From Bacillota bacterium (lineage in GTDB: Bacteria > Bacillota_A > Clostridia > Clostridiales > Clostridiaceae), in the NCBI GenBank assembly GCA_021837545.1, contig JAKBFR010000004.1:1-48535 (forward strand): a stretch of DNA of 48,535 bases, in the 5' to 3' direction. Positions 37,371-47,920 of the stretch are shown here, piece after piece. The notes beneath the pieces were generated by a model. That model saw only the letters and a list, made by a program, of their open reading frames with translations, was not told the origin of the DNA and searched no databases. How positions within the stretch are numbered: the first letter of the stretch is position 1; each line of letters begins with the position of its first letter. The translations under genes were made by a program, and so were the position numbers.

Positions 37371-39005
37371 TTATTTTTTTAAATAAGTATTTATAAATTC
37401 TTTGTTATCAACGTTTTTAGACAACATATTAATAAGGTTCTCTGTAACATTATCTCCATTTCCATCTCTATACATTGTTTTTCTGATGGCAAATGATACT
37501 TCTAATTCCTCTTTAGATACAATTAAATCTTCTTTTCTAGTTCCTGATTTATATATATCTATGGCTGGGAAAATTCTTCTTTCTTGTAATCTTCTATCTA
37601 AATGAACTTCCATGTTCCCTGTTCCCTTAAATTCTTCAAATATCATATCATCCATTCTCGAACCCGTGTCTACAAGTGCAGTTGCAAGTATTGTCAAACT
37701 TCCACCTTCTTCAATATTTCTTGCTGCTCCAAAGAACTTTTTAGGCATTATAAGTGCACCTGGATCAAGTCCACCAGATAATGTTCTACCTGTTGGATTT
37801 ATTGTTAAGTTATAAGCTCTTGATAACCTAGTTATACTATCCATAAGAATGAAAACATCTTTCCCTTGTTCAACCATCCTCTTAGCTCTTTCTAGAACCA
37901 TTTGAGCTACCTTAGCATGGTTTTGTGGTTCTTCATCAAAAGTCGAATAAACTACGTCTCCATTTATAGATCTCTTCATATCGGTAACTTCTTCTGGTCT
38001 TTCGTCTATAAGTAATACTATTAATTTAATATCAGGATAATTTATAGATATATTTTGAGCTACCTTTTTTAACAAAGTAGTTTTTCCTGCTTTAGGAGGT
38101 GCTACTATTAGCCCTCTTTGTCCCTTACCTATTGGACAAATTATATCCATCAATCTAGATGATAAATCATTTCTATTAGACGTTTCTAATCTAAGTCTTT
38201 CTTTTGGATATATAGGTGTTAAAGTTTCAAATGATTTTCTACCTGCGGCTTTTTCTGGATGTTCCCCATTAACTTTTTGAACAAATAAAAGCGCCTTAAA
38301 TTTCTCAGTTTCTTTCGCTCGCCTTACCTTACCTTCAACCTCATCGCCTGTTCTTAAATTAAACCTTCTAATTTGAGATGGAGAAACATAAATATCTTCA
38401 CTGCTAGTCAAGTAATTTTTACATCTTAAAAAACCAAAACTGTTGTTTTCTAAAATTTCTAAAATCCCTTTTTCAACATCAGATTCATCTATCATTTCTT
38501 TTAATTGTTCTTTTTTTTCCATGTTTTCAGCATCAGTAGTTGCTGTATTTCCTTCTATATCATTATTTACTTTTGTAGCCACATTATTAGCTGATCTTGA
38601 AACTTCATTACTCTCTCTTTTTACTGTTGTATTTGGTATTAATTCTTTTCTTTCAGGTTTTACTGTTGTATTTGGTATCAATTCTTTTCTTTCAGCTTTT
38701 ACTATTGTATTTGGTATCAATTCTTTTCTTTCAGCTTTTACCGTTGTATTTGGTATCAATTCTTTTCTTTCAGCTTTTACCGTTGTATTTGGTATCAATT
38801 CTTTTCTTTCAGGTTTTTCTACAATTTTAGGAGCTATATTTTCTTTTAATATCACACCATCTTTTTCCACAAAATTAACAGGAATCTTCAATATCTCTTC
38901 TATTAATTCACTCTTTTTATATTTAGATATATTTTTAACACCTAAACTTTTAGCAATGTCTTTTAAACTCGTTAAAGTCATGCTTTCATATTCTTGTTTT
39001 GTCAA
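37371..39005 (-). CDS. rho: Transcription termination factor Rho with a tandem-repeat insertion
   Basis: Rho is an RNA-dependent ATPase ring that ends transcripts. The 544 residues are longer than the common about 420. Order: an N-terminal Rho-N/SAP-like domain (about 1-45, [20 protein letters not shown]), an insertion of five 13-residue repeats (64-128, unit [13 protein letters not shown]), a linker rich in Asn, Thr and Glu (129-165), the RNA-binding cold-shock domain (about 178-250, [11 protein letters not shown]) and the RecA-like motor with Walker [10 protein letters not shown] (302-310), [13 protein letters not shown] and [14 protein letters not shown]. The repeats are nearly identical at DNA level. 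A short palindrome (39020-39043) lies just before the ribosome site. Confidence 0.97.
   Translation of the reverse strand: MTKQEYESMTLTSLKDIAKSLGVKNISKYKKSELIEEILKIPVNFVEKDGVILKENIAPKIVEKPERKELIPNTTVKAERKELIPNTTVKAERKELIPNTIVKAERKELIPNTTVKPERKELIPNTTVKRESNEVSRSANNVATKVNNDIEGNTATTDAENMEKKEQLKEMIDESDVEKGILEILENNSFGFLRCKNYLTSSEDIYVSPSQIRRFNLRTGDEVEGKVRRAKETEKFKALLFVQKVNGEHPEKAAGRKSFETLTPIYPKERLRLETSNRNDLSSRLMDIICPIGKGQRGLIVAPPKAGKTTLLKKVAQNISINYPDIKLIVLLIDERPEEVTDMKRSINGDVVYSTFDEEPQNHAKVAQMVLERAKRMVEQGKDVFILMDSITRLSRAYNLTINPTGRTLSGGLDPGALIMPKKFFGAARNIEEGGSLTILATALVDTGSRMDDMIFEEFKGTGNMEVHLDRRLQERRIFPAIDIYKSGTRKEDLIVSKEELEVSFAIRKTMYRDGNGDNVTENLINMLSKNVDNKEFINTYLKK
38622..38816 (-). repeat. Five in-frame 39-bp tandem repeats inside rho
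   Basis: Each unit encodes K(A/P)ERKELIPNT(T/I)V. Copies differ by very few bases (Ala/Pro at position 2, one Thr to Ile), which indicates recent expansion. The unit length keeps the reading frame whatever the copy number. Confidence 0.95.
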
Positions 39006-39378
39006 GTTTGCACCTCCAATTTATAGATTATAAATCTATAAATATCAATTCTTTTATTATTTTTTCTATATATATCGGAAATTTTAGCAGCAAGATAATT
39101 AGATGTGAGATTATATTTAAGAATGTTTAAGTAATACTATTTATAAGATTCTTATTTTTTTACTTAATTCAACATATACCTAAGTGTTGATATTAGATAT
39201 ATTTTTAAAATAACAAGTATGATTCCAGTCTATTTTGATCATATACCTAGAAGTCATAATTTGTTCTTTATAATTACATATAATTTTGAACTGGTAAATC
39301 ATTAAGATAAACTTACCAGTTCATGTGAATTGCTATATTCAAAGCCTATTATATATTAAATTTCATCATAAAACAAAT
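39006..39378. other. Intergenic region between rho and pyrG
   Basis: No gene in these 373 bp. Next to rho is the palindrome TTTATAGATT/AATCTATAAA (39020-39043). Near 39205-39251 a weak trace of the palindromic element family can be seen (AAAATAACAAG and TTTTGATCATATACC). The pyrG-side hairpin is listed separately. The rho promoter is not clear. Confidence 0.5.
39288..39322 (-). terminator. Probable pyrG terminator
   Basis: GAACTGGTAAGTTT and its partner AAATTTACCAGTTC-type arm form an 11-13 bp stem about 57 bp after the pyrG stop. The sequence after it (AAAATTATATG) lacks a real T tract, so confidence is moderate. Confidence 0.5.
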
Positions 39379-41010
<1,632 letters not shown>

Positions 41011-41148
41011 TTAATATTAGTATTGACTTAATTTACAAACAGTGATACAATAGATATCACCTCATAAAAATATATTATGGGTTATTTGTGTTTCTAAATA
41101 ACATAAATATTATAATATCACATCTTAACCTTAATATCTATCTTTTTT

Positions 41149-41454
41149 TTATAAATTCGTCATTTCATTTTTTTCTATATTATTTTCTAATTCAAAATAC
41201 TTTTGTCTAAAAAGTCTATTTACTAATAATTTTTCTTCTGCTAATCTCAAGCTACTGCTTATACTTTTAGATGTCTTTACCTTAAATATTTCCTTAATTT
41301 TATCAACTTCTAAACAATGATTATTTTTTAAAATTAGTAGTAATATATATTTATTATCTCTATTTTTTAATAATTCAATAAATCCATCTTCATCAATCCC
41401 ATAATACTTACATATATTATCTAATATTTTTACATATTTTAATTTAGTTTGCAT
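41149..41454 (-). CDS. Small protein resembling a lone DnaA domain IV (helix-turn-helix)
   Basis: I do not recognise a named family for these 101 residues. The ATG follows a perfect AGGAGG, so it is a real gene. The segment ICKYYGIDEDGFIELLKNRD then NKYILLLILK, NHCLEVDKIKEIF and ISSSLRLAEEKL (about residues 14-76) follows the pattern of the DnaA C-terminal domain (xVCxYFxIxxxDFxSKKR..IAMYL..LPKIGEEF..VIHAxEKI). The critical DnaA-box contact motif GGRDHTTV is replaced by KVKTSKSISS. The comparison is by eye. It sits at the rpoE position ahead of pyrG, yet does not look like the RpoE delta N domain. It may be a TrpR/DnaA-like DNA-binding protein. Confidence 0.7.
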   Translation of the reverse strand: MQTKLKYVKILDNICKYYGIDEDGFIELLKNRDNKYILLLILKNNHCLEVDKIKEIFKVKTSKSISSSLRLAEEKLLVNRLFRQKYFELENNIEKNEMTNL

Positions 41455-41631
41455 ATTTATTCCTCCTATTTAAATTATGTCCCTCCACCTCAAAATTTAA
41501 TCACTCTGATTTTATTCTTTTATTATGTATTGAAATATAGATTTATAAATAAAGTATTTCTTGAATATCCCCAAATTCCTACACTTTTGATATATTCAAG
41601 AACTAGAAATGAGGAGCTTATTTTTCTAAAG

Positions 41632-41705
41632 TGTTGCTTGAGATGATTTAGATGTTGGCATTTCCTTAGTAGAAACTCACATCTAAATCCTCAGAAATCG
41701 CAACA
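41632..41705. repeat. Isolated cruciform element between DUF1934 gene and the small DnaA-IV-like gene
   Basis: Nested inverted repeats: TGTTGC/GCAACA on the outside, and GATTTAGATGT/ACATCTAAATC on the inside, around a 23-base loop. Just outside, GAGGAGCTTATTTTT faces CCCCTTATTTGAG. A second inverted repeat, CTTGAATAT/ATATTCAAG, spans about 41561-41601. The block sits in a 296-bp gap that has no gene. It is unrelated to the other repeat families here. Confidence 0.6.
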
Positions 41706-41750
41706 AATGCATGCCCCTTATTTGAGTAGGATATATGCTCCAGTCTAGTT

Positions 41751-42167
41751 TTAATTTACCTTTATATCAATAGTTAATTTGGTTTTTAATGTAGTTTGAT
41801 CACCTATTACTAATAAGTAAGTAGCATTTATAGTTCCGCCCTCTTCATTTATATTAATATCAAGCTTTTTAGTATCTATCTTAACATCCAATACGCCATA
41901 TGGTGTTTTATATAAGGATACTGTTCTCTTATTATTTTCAAATTCCATCTTAGTTTCAGTAGTTCCTTCTCTTATTAAATCAAAAGAATTTTTTCTTATT
42001 ATTATAGTAGTTTTTGTTCCTTCCATTCCTGAAATTTCCGTTTCGTTGTATTCTGCTTTAAACCCATCTTCTATTTTATAAAAATCACCTGGCGTTACTA
42101 CGCCTATCATATCTTCTTCCTCATTTAAGACAGTACTATCAACAGTGATAATTGCCTTTTTATCCAT
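41751..42167 (-). CDS. DUF1934 (YwiB-like) protein
   Basis: The 138 residues match the DUF1934 family pattern, predicted to fold as a small beta-barrel (calycin-like); function unknown. Characteristic segments are FKAEYNETEISGMEGTKTTI, DLIREGTTETKMEFE and SLYKTPYGVLDVKI, followed by alternating beta strands. There is no signal sequence, so it is cytoplasmic. The ATG follows GGAGGTAAA. In Bacillus, ywiB also lies a few genes upstream of pyrG, so the synteny supports the call. Confidence 0.85.
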   Translation of the reverse strand: MDKKAIITVDSTVLNEEEDMIGVVTPGDFYKIEDGFKAEYNETEISGMEGTKTTIIIRKNSFDLIREGTTETKMEFENNKRTVSLYKTPYGVLDVKIDTKKLDININEEGGTINATYLLVIGDQTTLKTKLTIDIKVN

Positions 42168-42204
42168 AATTTACCTCCAAATTTTGTATTCATATTAGTT
42201 TTAA

Positions 42205-42345
42205 TAATTCTAGTTATAATCGAGCATTGAGTATTGATAATTGCTACATATATAGATACTCACATTGTAAATCACACTTATACTTGCCAATTAATTATCA
42301 ATGCTCAATAGTTAACAATTGAGCATTGATAATTAGCACTTTTAA
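42205..42345. repeat. GCATTGAGTATTGATAATT inverted/tandem repeat
   Basis: The motif GAGCATTGAGTATTGATAAT at about 42220 recurs inverted as ATTATCAATGCTCAATAGTT near 42295 and again direct as GAGCATTGATAATTAGC near 42321. The last two face each other and form a strong hairpin around ..AGTTAAC... The block lies between the DUF1934 gene and the PP-loop gene and has no reading frame. Confidence 0.65.
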
Positions 42346-42443
42346 ATTACCAATTTAATTGATGAATAAATAAAAATTTGCTCAAATTTATCTATATAAA
42401 ATAAACACTTTATTTATTATTTTATTGAAATAACACCTAAGCT

Positions 42444-43433
42444 TTAATTAATAATATACTTATCCAGTTCTTCTTGAGTCATAGCATTAACATCTTTAGT
42501 TGCATTAAACTCAGTTGAGAACTTGCCAAATTTAACACGAACTAATTCTTCATCTCTTCCTTTACTATATCTAGTCGCTAATCTACAAGCAAATACCAAG
42601 TCATCTTCTGTAGGATTATTACCTTCTGGTATTATAACCATTGCGCCATTAAATTTAGAAGTAAAAAACATCATATCTTTATTATTTAATAATTGTTTTA
42701 TTTGTTCTCCTTCTTCTCCAGTCCTTGATACTATTATTTTAGTCTTATTTTCGCTTGCAAAATGTCTCCCATACTTTAACAAGTGTATATCCTTTTCTGT
42801 TACATCTTTTTTTGTTTCTAAAATTTCTTTTAATCTAATAGAATAATTAGGTTCTGTTAATTTACATCCGCCTGCTGGAGACGGATAATCCTTTATGCCC
42901 CACTTCTCAGCCAATGCCATTTGAGGTTTTCTATTTCTTCCTGAATAATCCAACAATTTTTCTCTATCTACTAGTCCATCAATTTCCATTTGAGTTTCTT
43001 TTAAATTTTTCGCGCATAATGGCCTTAGAATTTTATCACTAAATCCAGATTGTTTTTTTACTACATCTAATGCAGATCTATTTTGTGACATAGGTCTTTG
43101 ATTCAAAACTTCACCTGTAATAATAAAATCCGCATTAAATCTTTCAATCAATTCACCTGAATATTTCATCATCATAGAATGACAATCTATACATGGATTC
43201 ATATTTTTACCCCAACCATGCTTCGGATCTCTAACCATCTCAAAATGTTCCTTGGAAAAATCTATTACTTCTAATTGTATTCCTATTTGCTTTGTCATTC
43301 TTTTTGCATTTTCTTCGTTAAAAAAATATGATCTAAAACAAATTCCTATTACCTCTATACCTTGTTCTTTAATTAGTTTGGCTGCTAAAATACTATCTAA
43401 TCCACCTGAAACCATAGCTAATGCTTTTGTCAT
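42444..43433 (-). CDS. PP-loop ATPase (ThiI/MnmA-like) with a C-terminal NFACT-R-like domain
   Basis: PP-loop enzymes adenylate a substrate; many are tRNA sulfurtransferases. The 329 residues begin MTKALAMVSGGLDSILAAKL with the PP-loop SGGLDS (9-14). Two cysteine motifs follow: NPCIDCHSMMMKYSGEL (about 78-94) and PSPAGGCKLTEP (about 185-196), consistent with persulfide or metal chemistry. The C-terminal part (about 225-329, with FNGAMVIIPEGN and SKGRDEELVRVKFG) resembles the NFACT-R-like RNA-binding domain known to be fused to such enzymes. It lacks the THUMP domain of true ThiI. It probably modifies tRNA, but the nucleotide is not known. The ATG has AGGAGG upstream. It ends the spoIIR-side cluster, 11 bp after spoIIR, so they may be cotranscribed. 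Confidence 0.85.
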   Translation of the reverse strand: MTKALAMVSGGLDSILAAKLIKEQGIEVIGICFRSYFFNEENAKRMTKQIGIQLEVIDFSKEHFEMVRDPKHGWGKNMNPCIDCHSMMMKYSGELIERFNADFIITGEVLNQRPMSQNRSALDVVKKQSGFSDKILRPLCAKNLKETQMEIDGLVDREKLLDYSGRNRKPQMALAEKWGIKDYPSPAGGCKLTEPNYSIRLKEILETKKDVTEKDIHLLKYGRHFASENKTKIIVSRTGEEGEQIKQLLNNKDMMFFTSKFNGAMVIIPEGNNPTEDDLVFACRLATRYSKGRDEELVRVKFGKFSTEFNATKDVNAMTQEELDKYIIN

Positions 43434-43443
43434 CTTGTTCCTC

Positions 43444-44214
43444 CTAGTTAAATATACTCTTTAATATTTCCACTATTTTAAATTTTATTTGTATATCATT
43501 TTTGTTATTTTGTTTATCATTATCATCATTTTGTTTATCTAATTCCTCTGATTTATTTCCATCAGAATTTAATTTCATTTCTAAATTTAAGTTATTTTTT
43601 GTTGAATTTATTTTTTCTTCTGTTTTATCATACTCTACTTCTGCCTTAGACTCGTCCACAAAACATAATGGTGGAAACATTACACACCACCAATTTCTGC
43701 CTTGTCCATCTCCTATGATTATTCTAAATGCTTCATAATTACCTTGTGGTAAAGTTATATTCCCATAAGACTTATCCGGAAAATTTTCCCTAGATAGCTC
43801 AACTTGTATTCTATATTTATAATTATTATCCTTAATTACTTCTTCTGCAAGTCTTTTAACTTCTTGCATCCTATCTTTTATGATTTGCCTGGATTCATCT
43901 AACGATTGCGAATCATTTAAATAAGGATATAAATAATCTATAACTTTATTTTTAACCTTTAACTTTAAATTCTGGTCTTCTTCATTATCGCTATTTGCAA
44001 TAACGTGAAATCTTATTAATGAATCTTTCACATCATCATAATTAAGATTTCTAATTTTATCTTCATTCTCAGTACTTTTTCCTAATCCACTTAAATTACT
44101 TCCAATATTTTTACTAACTTGCTCTTGGATGCTTGTACATCCTTGAAATATACTTATACTAACACATATCAAAACTATAGAAACTATTTTTTTTACTTTC
44201 AAACATTTTTTCAT
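43444..44214 (-). CDS. spoIIR: Stage II sporulation protein R
   Basis: SpoIIR is secreted from the forespore and triggers processing of pro-sigma-E by SpoIIGA in the mother cell. The 256-residue protein starts with a signal ending in a lipobox-like IFQGCTS, so it may be a lipoprotein. The family core is SLIRFHVIANSDNEEDQNLK, followed by KNKVIDYLYPYL and the C-terminal GNYEAFRIIIGDGQGRNWWC then VMFPPLCFVD. A Lys/Asn/Asp-rich tail extends beyond the core. I chose the ATG at 44214, with AGGGGG upstream. A sigma-F promoter with a perfect -10 lies directly ahead. Confidence 0.96.
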   Translation of the reverse strand: MKKCLKVKKIVSIVLICVSISIFQGCTSIQEQVSKNIGSNLSGLGKSTENEDKIRNLNYDDVKDSLIRFHVIANSDNEEDQNLKLKVKNKVIDYLYPYLNDSQSLDESRQIIKDRMQEVKRLAEEVIKDNNYKYRIQVELSRENFPDKSYGNITLPQGNYEAFRIIIGDGQGRNWWCVMFPPLCFVDESKAEVEYDKTEEKINSTKNNLNLEMKLNSDGNKSEELDKQNDDNDKQNNKNDIQIKFKIVEILKSIFN

Positions 44215-44235
44215 AAACAAACCCCCTTGTAGTTG

Positions 44236-44264
44236 AATTATTACCACTTGGAGGTTTTTTATGC
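44236..44264 (-). promoter_or_regulatory. Sigma-F promoter of spoIIR
   Basis: On the minus strand GCATA and GGTAATAATT are 14 bp apart. Both match the sigma-F patterns GYWTA and GGNRANAHTW exactly, 22 bp before the spoIIR start. spoIIR is a known forespore sigma-F gene. The promoter lies in the 62-bp gap after ispE. Confidence 0.8.
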
Positions 44265-44276
44265 ATTTACTTTAAA

Positions 44277-45119
44277 TTAAATTGTTCTTGTTATAAATAC
44301 ATCTTTATATTTTATCTTCATATTATCATAGCATATTTGAGCTTTTAGCATATCATCAAAAAAAGCAAAAACAGTAGGGCCACTACCACTCATCATCGTA
44401 CCAATAGCACCATTTACTTTAACTTCTTCTTTAATATTTGTAATAACCCTATGTTTTTTCAAAGTTACATTTTCCAATAAATTCTTCATATTATTTGCTA
44501 CAAAGTAAATATCATCATTTTCCATTCTTTTTATTAATTCCTCTATCCTTGGATGGAAAATCACTTTTGATAAATCAAAATTTTTATAAACCTCTTTAGT
44601 TGATACTCCAAAAGGTGGTTTTATTAAAACTAAAATCTTATCTTTAAATTGTTTCAATTGGGTAATTTGTTCTCCAATGCCTTCACATAATGCTGTACCA
44701 CCATTTATACAATACGGTACATCTGCTCCTAACTTTAATCCCAAAGCCTTTAATTCATCATCATCTGCATTTACGTTGAATATTTTGTTCATAAGTTTCA
44801 GAACACCAGCAGCATCAGTACTTCCACCAGCTAATCCAGCTGAAACTGGTATATTCTTAATTAATTTAATATCAACTCCATCATCAATAGAATAAGTTTC
44901 CTTAAATAACTTTGCTGCTTTGTATGCTAAATTCCTTTCATCTGTAGGAACATAGTGTTTATTGCAATTTAACTTTATGCCAACATTGATTTTCTCAATT
45001 TCAATTGTGTCATATAAATCTATAGTTTGCATTATCATTCTTAACAAATGATATCCATCATCTCTTTTTCCCACAACATCTAAGGCAATATTTATTTTTG
45101 CATAAGCCTTAATCTTCAT
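44277..45119 (-). CDS. ispE: 4-diphosphocytidyl-2-C-methyl-D-erythritol kinase
   Basis: IspE phosphorylates CDP-methylerythritol in the MEP route to isoprenoids. The 280 residues are full length, with the GHMP-kinase ATP motif PVSAGLAGGSTDAAG (about residues 90-104), the N-terminal KAYAKINIALDVVGKRDDGYH and the C-terminal motif AIGTMMSGSGPTVFAFF. The start has AAGGAAAGG upstream. A 170-bp gap separates it from cphA; the spoIIR promoter follows it closely. Confidence 0.97.
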   Translation of the reverse strand: MKIKAYAKINIALDVVGKRDDGYHLLRMIMQTIDLYDTIEIEKINVGIKLNCNKHYVPTDERNLAYKAAKLFKETYSIDDGVDIKLIKNIPVSAGLAGGSTDAAGVLKLMNKIFNVNADDDELKALGLKLGADVPYCINGGTALCEGIGEQITQLKQFKDKILVLIKPPFGVSTKEVYKNFDLSKVIFHPRIEELIKRMENDDIYFVANNMKNLLENVTLKKHRVITNIKEEVKVNGAIGTMMSGSGPTVFAFFDDMLKAQICYDNMKIKYKDVFITRTI

Positions 45120-45289
45120 TTTCGTATATCCTTTCCTTGCATTTTAACAATATTTTATCATAGGTGAAAAACCTTGTCTAATTTAAGTTAAGTTTCTACA
45201 AAAATATATTTGTTATTCTCAATGTTGGACTTAATGTTAAATTCAATATCAACTAATTTTGTTTTCTTCATAAACTCTTGCTTTTACTT

Positions 45290-47920
45290 CTATACAGTTT
45301 TATAACTTGCATTTAGAGTATCGCTTTGATTTATTTGTTCTTCTTTTATGAAATCTAAAAGCAAATCTAATTTTTCATAAAATACTACAATTATATCATC
45401 TTTATTACTTATATCTATAGCATATTTTAATGCCTCTACTTCATCTAAGCATATCTTTAAATTTGCATTTTTGTTAATCTTTAATATAGCTTTTTCTAAT
45501 AATCCTGCAATCTCTCCAACTTTTCTGCCACGTCTGTCTTTATCTTCTTTTATCACTATTTTATCTAAATTATTTGCACATATTTCTCCAATTGCATATC
45601 CCACATCATTCTTTCTATCTCCAGGTATGCCAATTACACCAATTAAACCATTTTTCCCTTTTATCTTTTTTAACGAAGATATTACTGCCTTATACCCCTC
45701 AATATTATGAGCATAATCTAAAATAATTTTTCTATCACAATAATTGTACATATTAAATCTTCCATTATTATATTCATTATTTAACTTAAAATCCAAGAAG
45801 CCTTTTGAAATCATGCAATAATCAACTTTCAACCCTATTAACCCACCACATGCCGCCATTGCATTTTCAATATTGTATTCTAATTTTCCGTCGTAAGATA
45901 TAGGTAATTTTTTAGTTGAAATAATTTCATACTTTTTATTTTTATTAATTACACAAATCATATTATTCTCAATAAATATTGCTATTTTACCATTGGCAAT
46001 ATTTTCTTGTATTAGTTGATTTTCTTTAGATTTTGAAAAATAAATCTTTTCAGCTTCAAATCTATTAATTACCGTTTTACTATATTCATCATCAGCATTT
46101 ATAACTACAAACCCATCTTTTTTTACAGCTTCTCCAACTAATGCCTTTGTGAAACTTAACTCTTCAATAGAATTAATTCCATCTAACCCTAAATGATCAT
46201 TAGTTATATTTGTTATAATTGCTACATCTGCAAAATCATATGCTAGACCTTTTTTTATTAGTCCACCTCTAGCAGTTTCTAATACAGCTACATCTACATC
46301 TTTATTCATTAGTATTGTCTTTGCACTATTAAACCCTGAGTCATCGCCTTTATGTATACACTTATCATTTAAATATATACCATCAGTACATGTCATACCT
46401 ACGATATTTCCCATTTTTTTTAGTACATGACTTATTAATCTTGTAGTGGTGGTTTTCCCATTAGTTCCAGTAATAGATACTACAGGTATACTTTTAGGCT
46501 TTTCATCATAGAGCATTTCAAGTATTGCTTTTCCCACATTACGCTTTTTACCTTCTGAAGGATAATGATGCATTCTTATTCCAGGTGCAGCATTTATCTC
46601 CATTATAATTCCATTACTTTCTTTAATAGGGGTTTTTATATTTCTTGTACAAATATCAATTCCACATATATCTAATCCCAAAGTTTTAGCTGCATCTATA
46701 CAACAATCTATATTTTCTTCGCAAATTTCGTCTGTACAATCTATTGCAATACCACCAGTTGAAATATTTGCATTTTCTCTTAATAATATTTGTTCACCCT
46801 TTTGTGGTATATAATCTAAATTCAATTTCCGCTTTGAAAGGCATGCAGTTAGTTCTGAGTCAATTTTTATTTTTGTTAATGCCTTTTCATGATCATCTCC
46901 TCTTAATGGATCTTCATTAAGAATATCAATTAGTTTTTTCAAGTTATCTGTTCCATTACCAATAACAAAGGGTGCAAGTCTTAAAGATACTGCCACTACT
47001 TTATAATTTACTACGCAAACTCGATAATCTTTCCCTTGAAAATATTTTTCAATAATAATATCATTTTGACTTTTTCGTAAATTAATATATGATTCAACTA
47101 ATTGTTTTTGATTTTTTATATTTAGTATTACTCCTTTACCTTTATTTCCATATTGAGGTTTTAATACTACTGGGTATCCTATTCTTTCGGCTTCCTGTAA
47201 TAAACCAATTATGTTAAATACCTTATTTCCTTCTGCTACAGGAATATTTTGATTTTGAAGTAACTGTTTTGTTAAAAGCTTATCGCAAGAAATGTCCACA
47301 CTTACGCATTTAGTTTTATTTCCTATAGAAGCTTCTATAACTCTACTCATTTTCCCATACCCTATTTGATATATGTTACTATCTCCAAGCTGCATAACTG
47401 GAAGACTATATTCTTTTGCTGCATCACAAATTGCTTTTGTAGTACAGCCCATTCTTTCATTTTGTAATATACCTTTTATGATATCTATTCTTCCTTTAAA
47501 ATTTATAGGAAGTTGTTTAATTAAAGAATCTATTAAATCAACAGCTACATTAGCTACCTCATTTACAGTATTTTTATATTCATATTGTGCAATAATATAG
47601 TATCTATCACCTGAAACTTCTCTTGCTTTCCCATAAGAAACATCTATTCCTAAATTATTTTGTATTGCTATCATTATATGTTCACAAATATGTGCTAAAT
47701 AAGTTCCTTCTTGAAGTCTTTTTACAAAGCCTCCTTCTTCGTCTATCCCACATCTATGTTTTTTCAATTCAGGTATCATATTAACAAGATTGAAATTAAA
47801 ATTAGGTATTTCTTTACTAGGTATCTCAGAATATCCTTCTAAATCAACATCAATTTTTATGCACTTTTTATGAGAATAAATATTTTGTCCTTCATATATT
47901 CTCTTTTGTATTATCTTCAT
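45290..47920 (-). CDS. cphA: Cyanophycin synthetase
   Basis: CphA polymerises aspartate and arginine into cyanophycin, a nitrogen store, without ribosomes. The 876 residues match the family. The N-terminal part (1-160, starting MKIIQKRIYEGQNIYSHKK) is followed by an ATP-grasp domain (about 200-470, YPVVLKPQYGNKGKGVILNI, and IIMEINAAPGIRMHHYPSEG). The C-terminal Mur-ligase-like domain (about 480-876) has SITGTNGKTTTTRLIS and the segment TNITNDHLGLDG. I chose the ATG at 47920: AGGAGG lies 12 bases upstream; a TTG at 47941 spans that site. It overlaps cphB by 29 bp, so the two are coupled. Cyanophycin has been linked to spore assembly in C. perfringens, fitting spoIIR nearby. Confidence 0.96.
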   Translation of the reverse strand: MKIIQKRIYEGQNIYSHKKCIKIDVDLEGYSEIPSKEIPNFNFNLVNMIPELKKHRCGIDEEGGFVKRLQEGTYLAHICEHIMIAIQNNLGIDVSYGKAREVSGDRYYIIAQYEYKNTVNEVANVAVDLIDSLIKQLPINFKGRIDIIKGILQNERMGCTTKAICDAAKEYSLPVMQLGDSNIYQIGYGKMSRVIEASIGNKTKCVSVDISCDKLLTKQLLQNQNIPVAEGNKVFNIIGLLQEAERIGYPVVLKPQYGNKGKGVILNIKNQKQLVESYINLRKSQNDIIIEKYFQGKDYRVCVVNYKVVAVSLRLAPFVIGNGTDNLKKLIDILNEDPLRGDDHEKALTKIKIDSELTACLSKRKLNLDYIPQKGEQILLRENANISTGGIAIDCTDEICEENIDCCIDAAKTLGLDICGIDICTRNIKTPIKESNGIIMEINAAPGIRMHHYPSEGKKRNVGKAILEMLYDEKPKSIPVVSITGTNGKTTTTRLISHVLKKMGNIVGMTCTDGIYLNDKCIHKGDDSGFNSAKTILMNKDVDVAVLETARGGLIKKGLAYDFADVAIITNITNDHLGLDGINSIEELSFTKALVGEAVKKDGFVVINADDEYSKTVINRFEAEKIYFSKSKENQLIQENIANGKIAIFIENNMICVINKNKKYEIISTKKLPISYDGKLEYNIENAMAACGGLIGLKVDYCMISKGFLDFKLNNEYNNGRFNMYNYCDRKIILDYAHNIEGYKAVISSLKKIKGKNGLIGVIGIPGDRKNDVGYAIGEICANNLDKIVIKEDKDRRGRKVGEIAGLLEKAILKINKNANLKICLDEVEALKYAIDISNKDDIIVVFYEKLDLLLDFIKEEQINQSDTLNASYKTV

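Noticed and set aside
38622..38816. Possible CRISPR array or minisatellite outside a gene
   Set aside because: The 39-bp units are contiguous, in frame and encode part of Rho.
38443..39033. 196-residue plus-strand reading frame with repeats of [13 protein letters not shown] type
   Set aside because: It is the antisense of the rho repeat region; it has no ribosome site, and rho is certain on the other strand.
41449..41646. 65-residue plus-strand reading frame
   Set aside because: No ribosome site, and it runs through the inverted repeats next to the cruciform; it does not resemble a protein.
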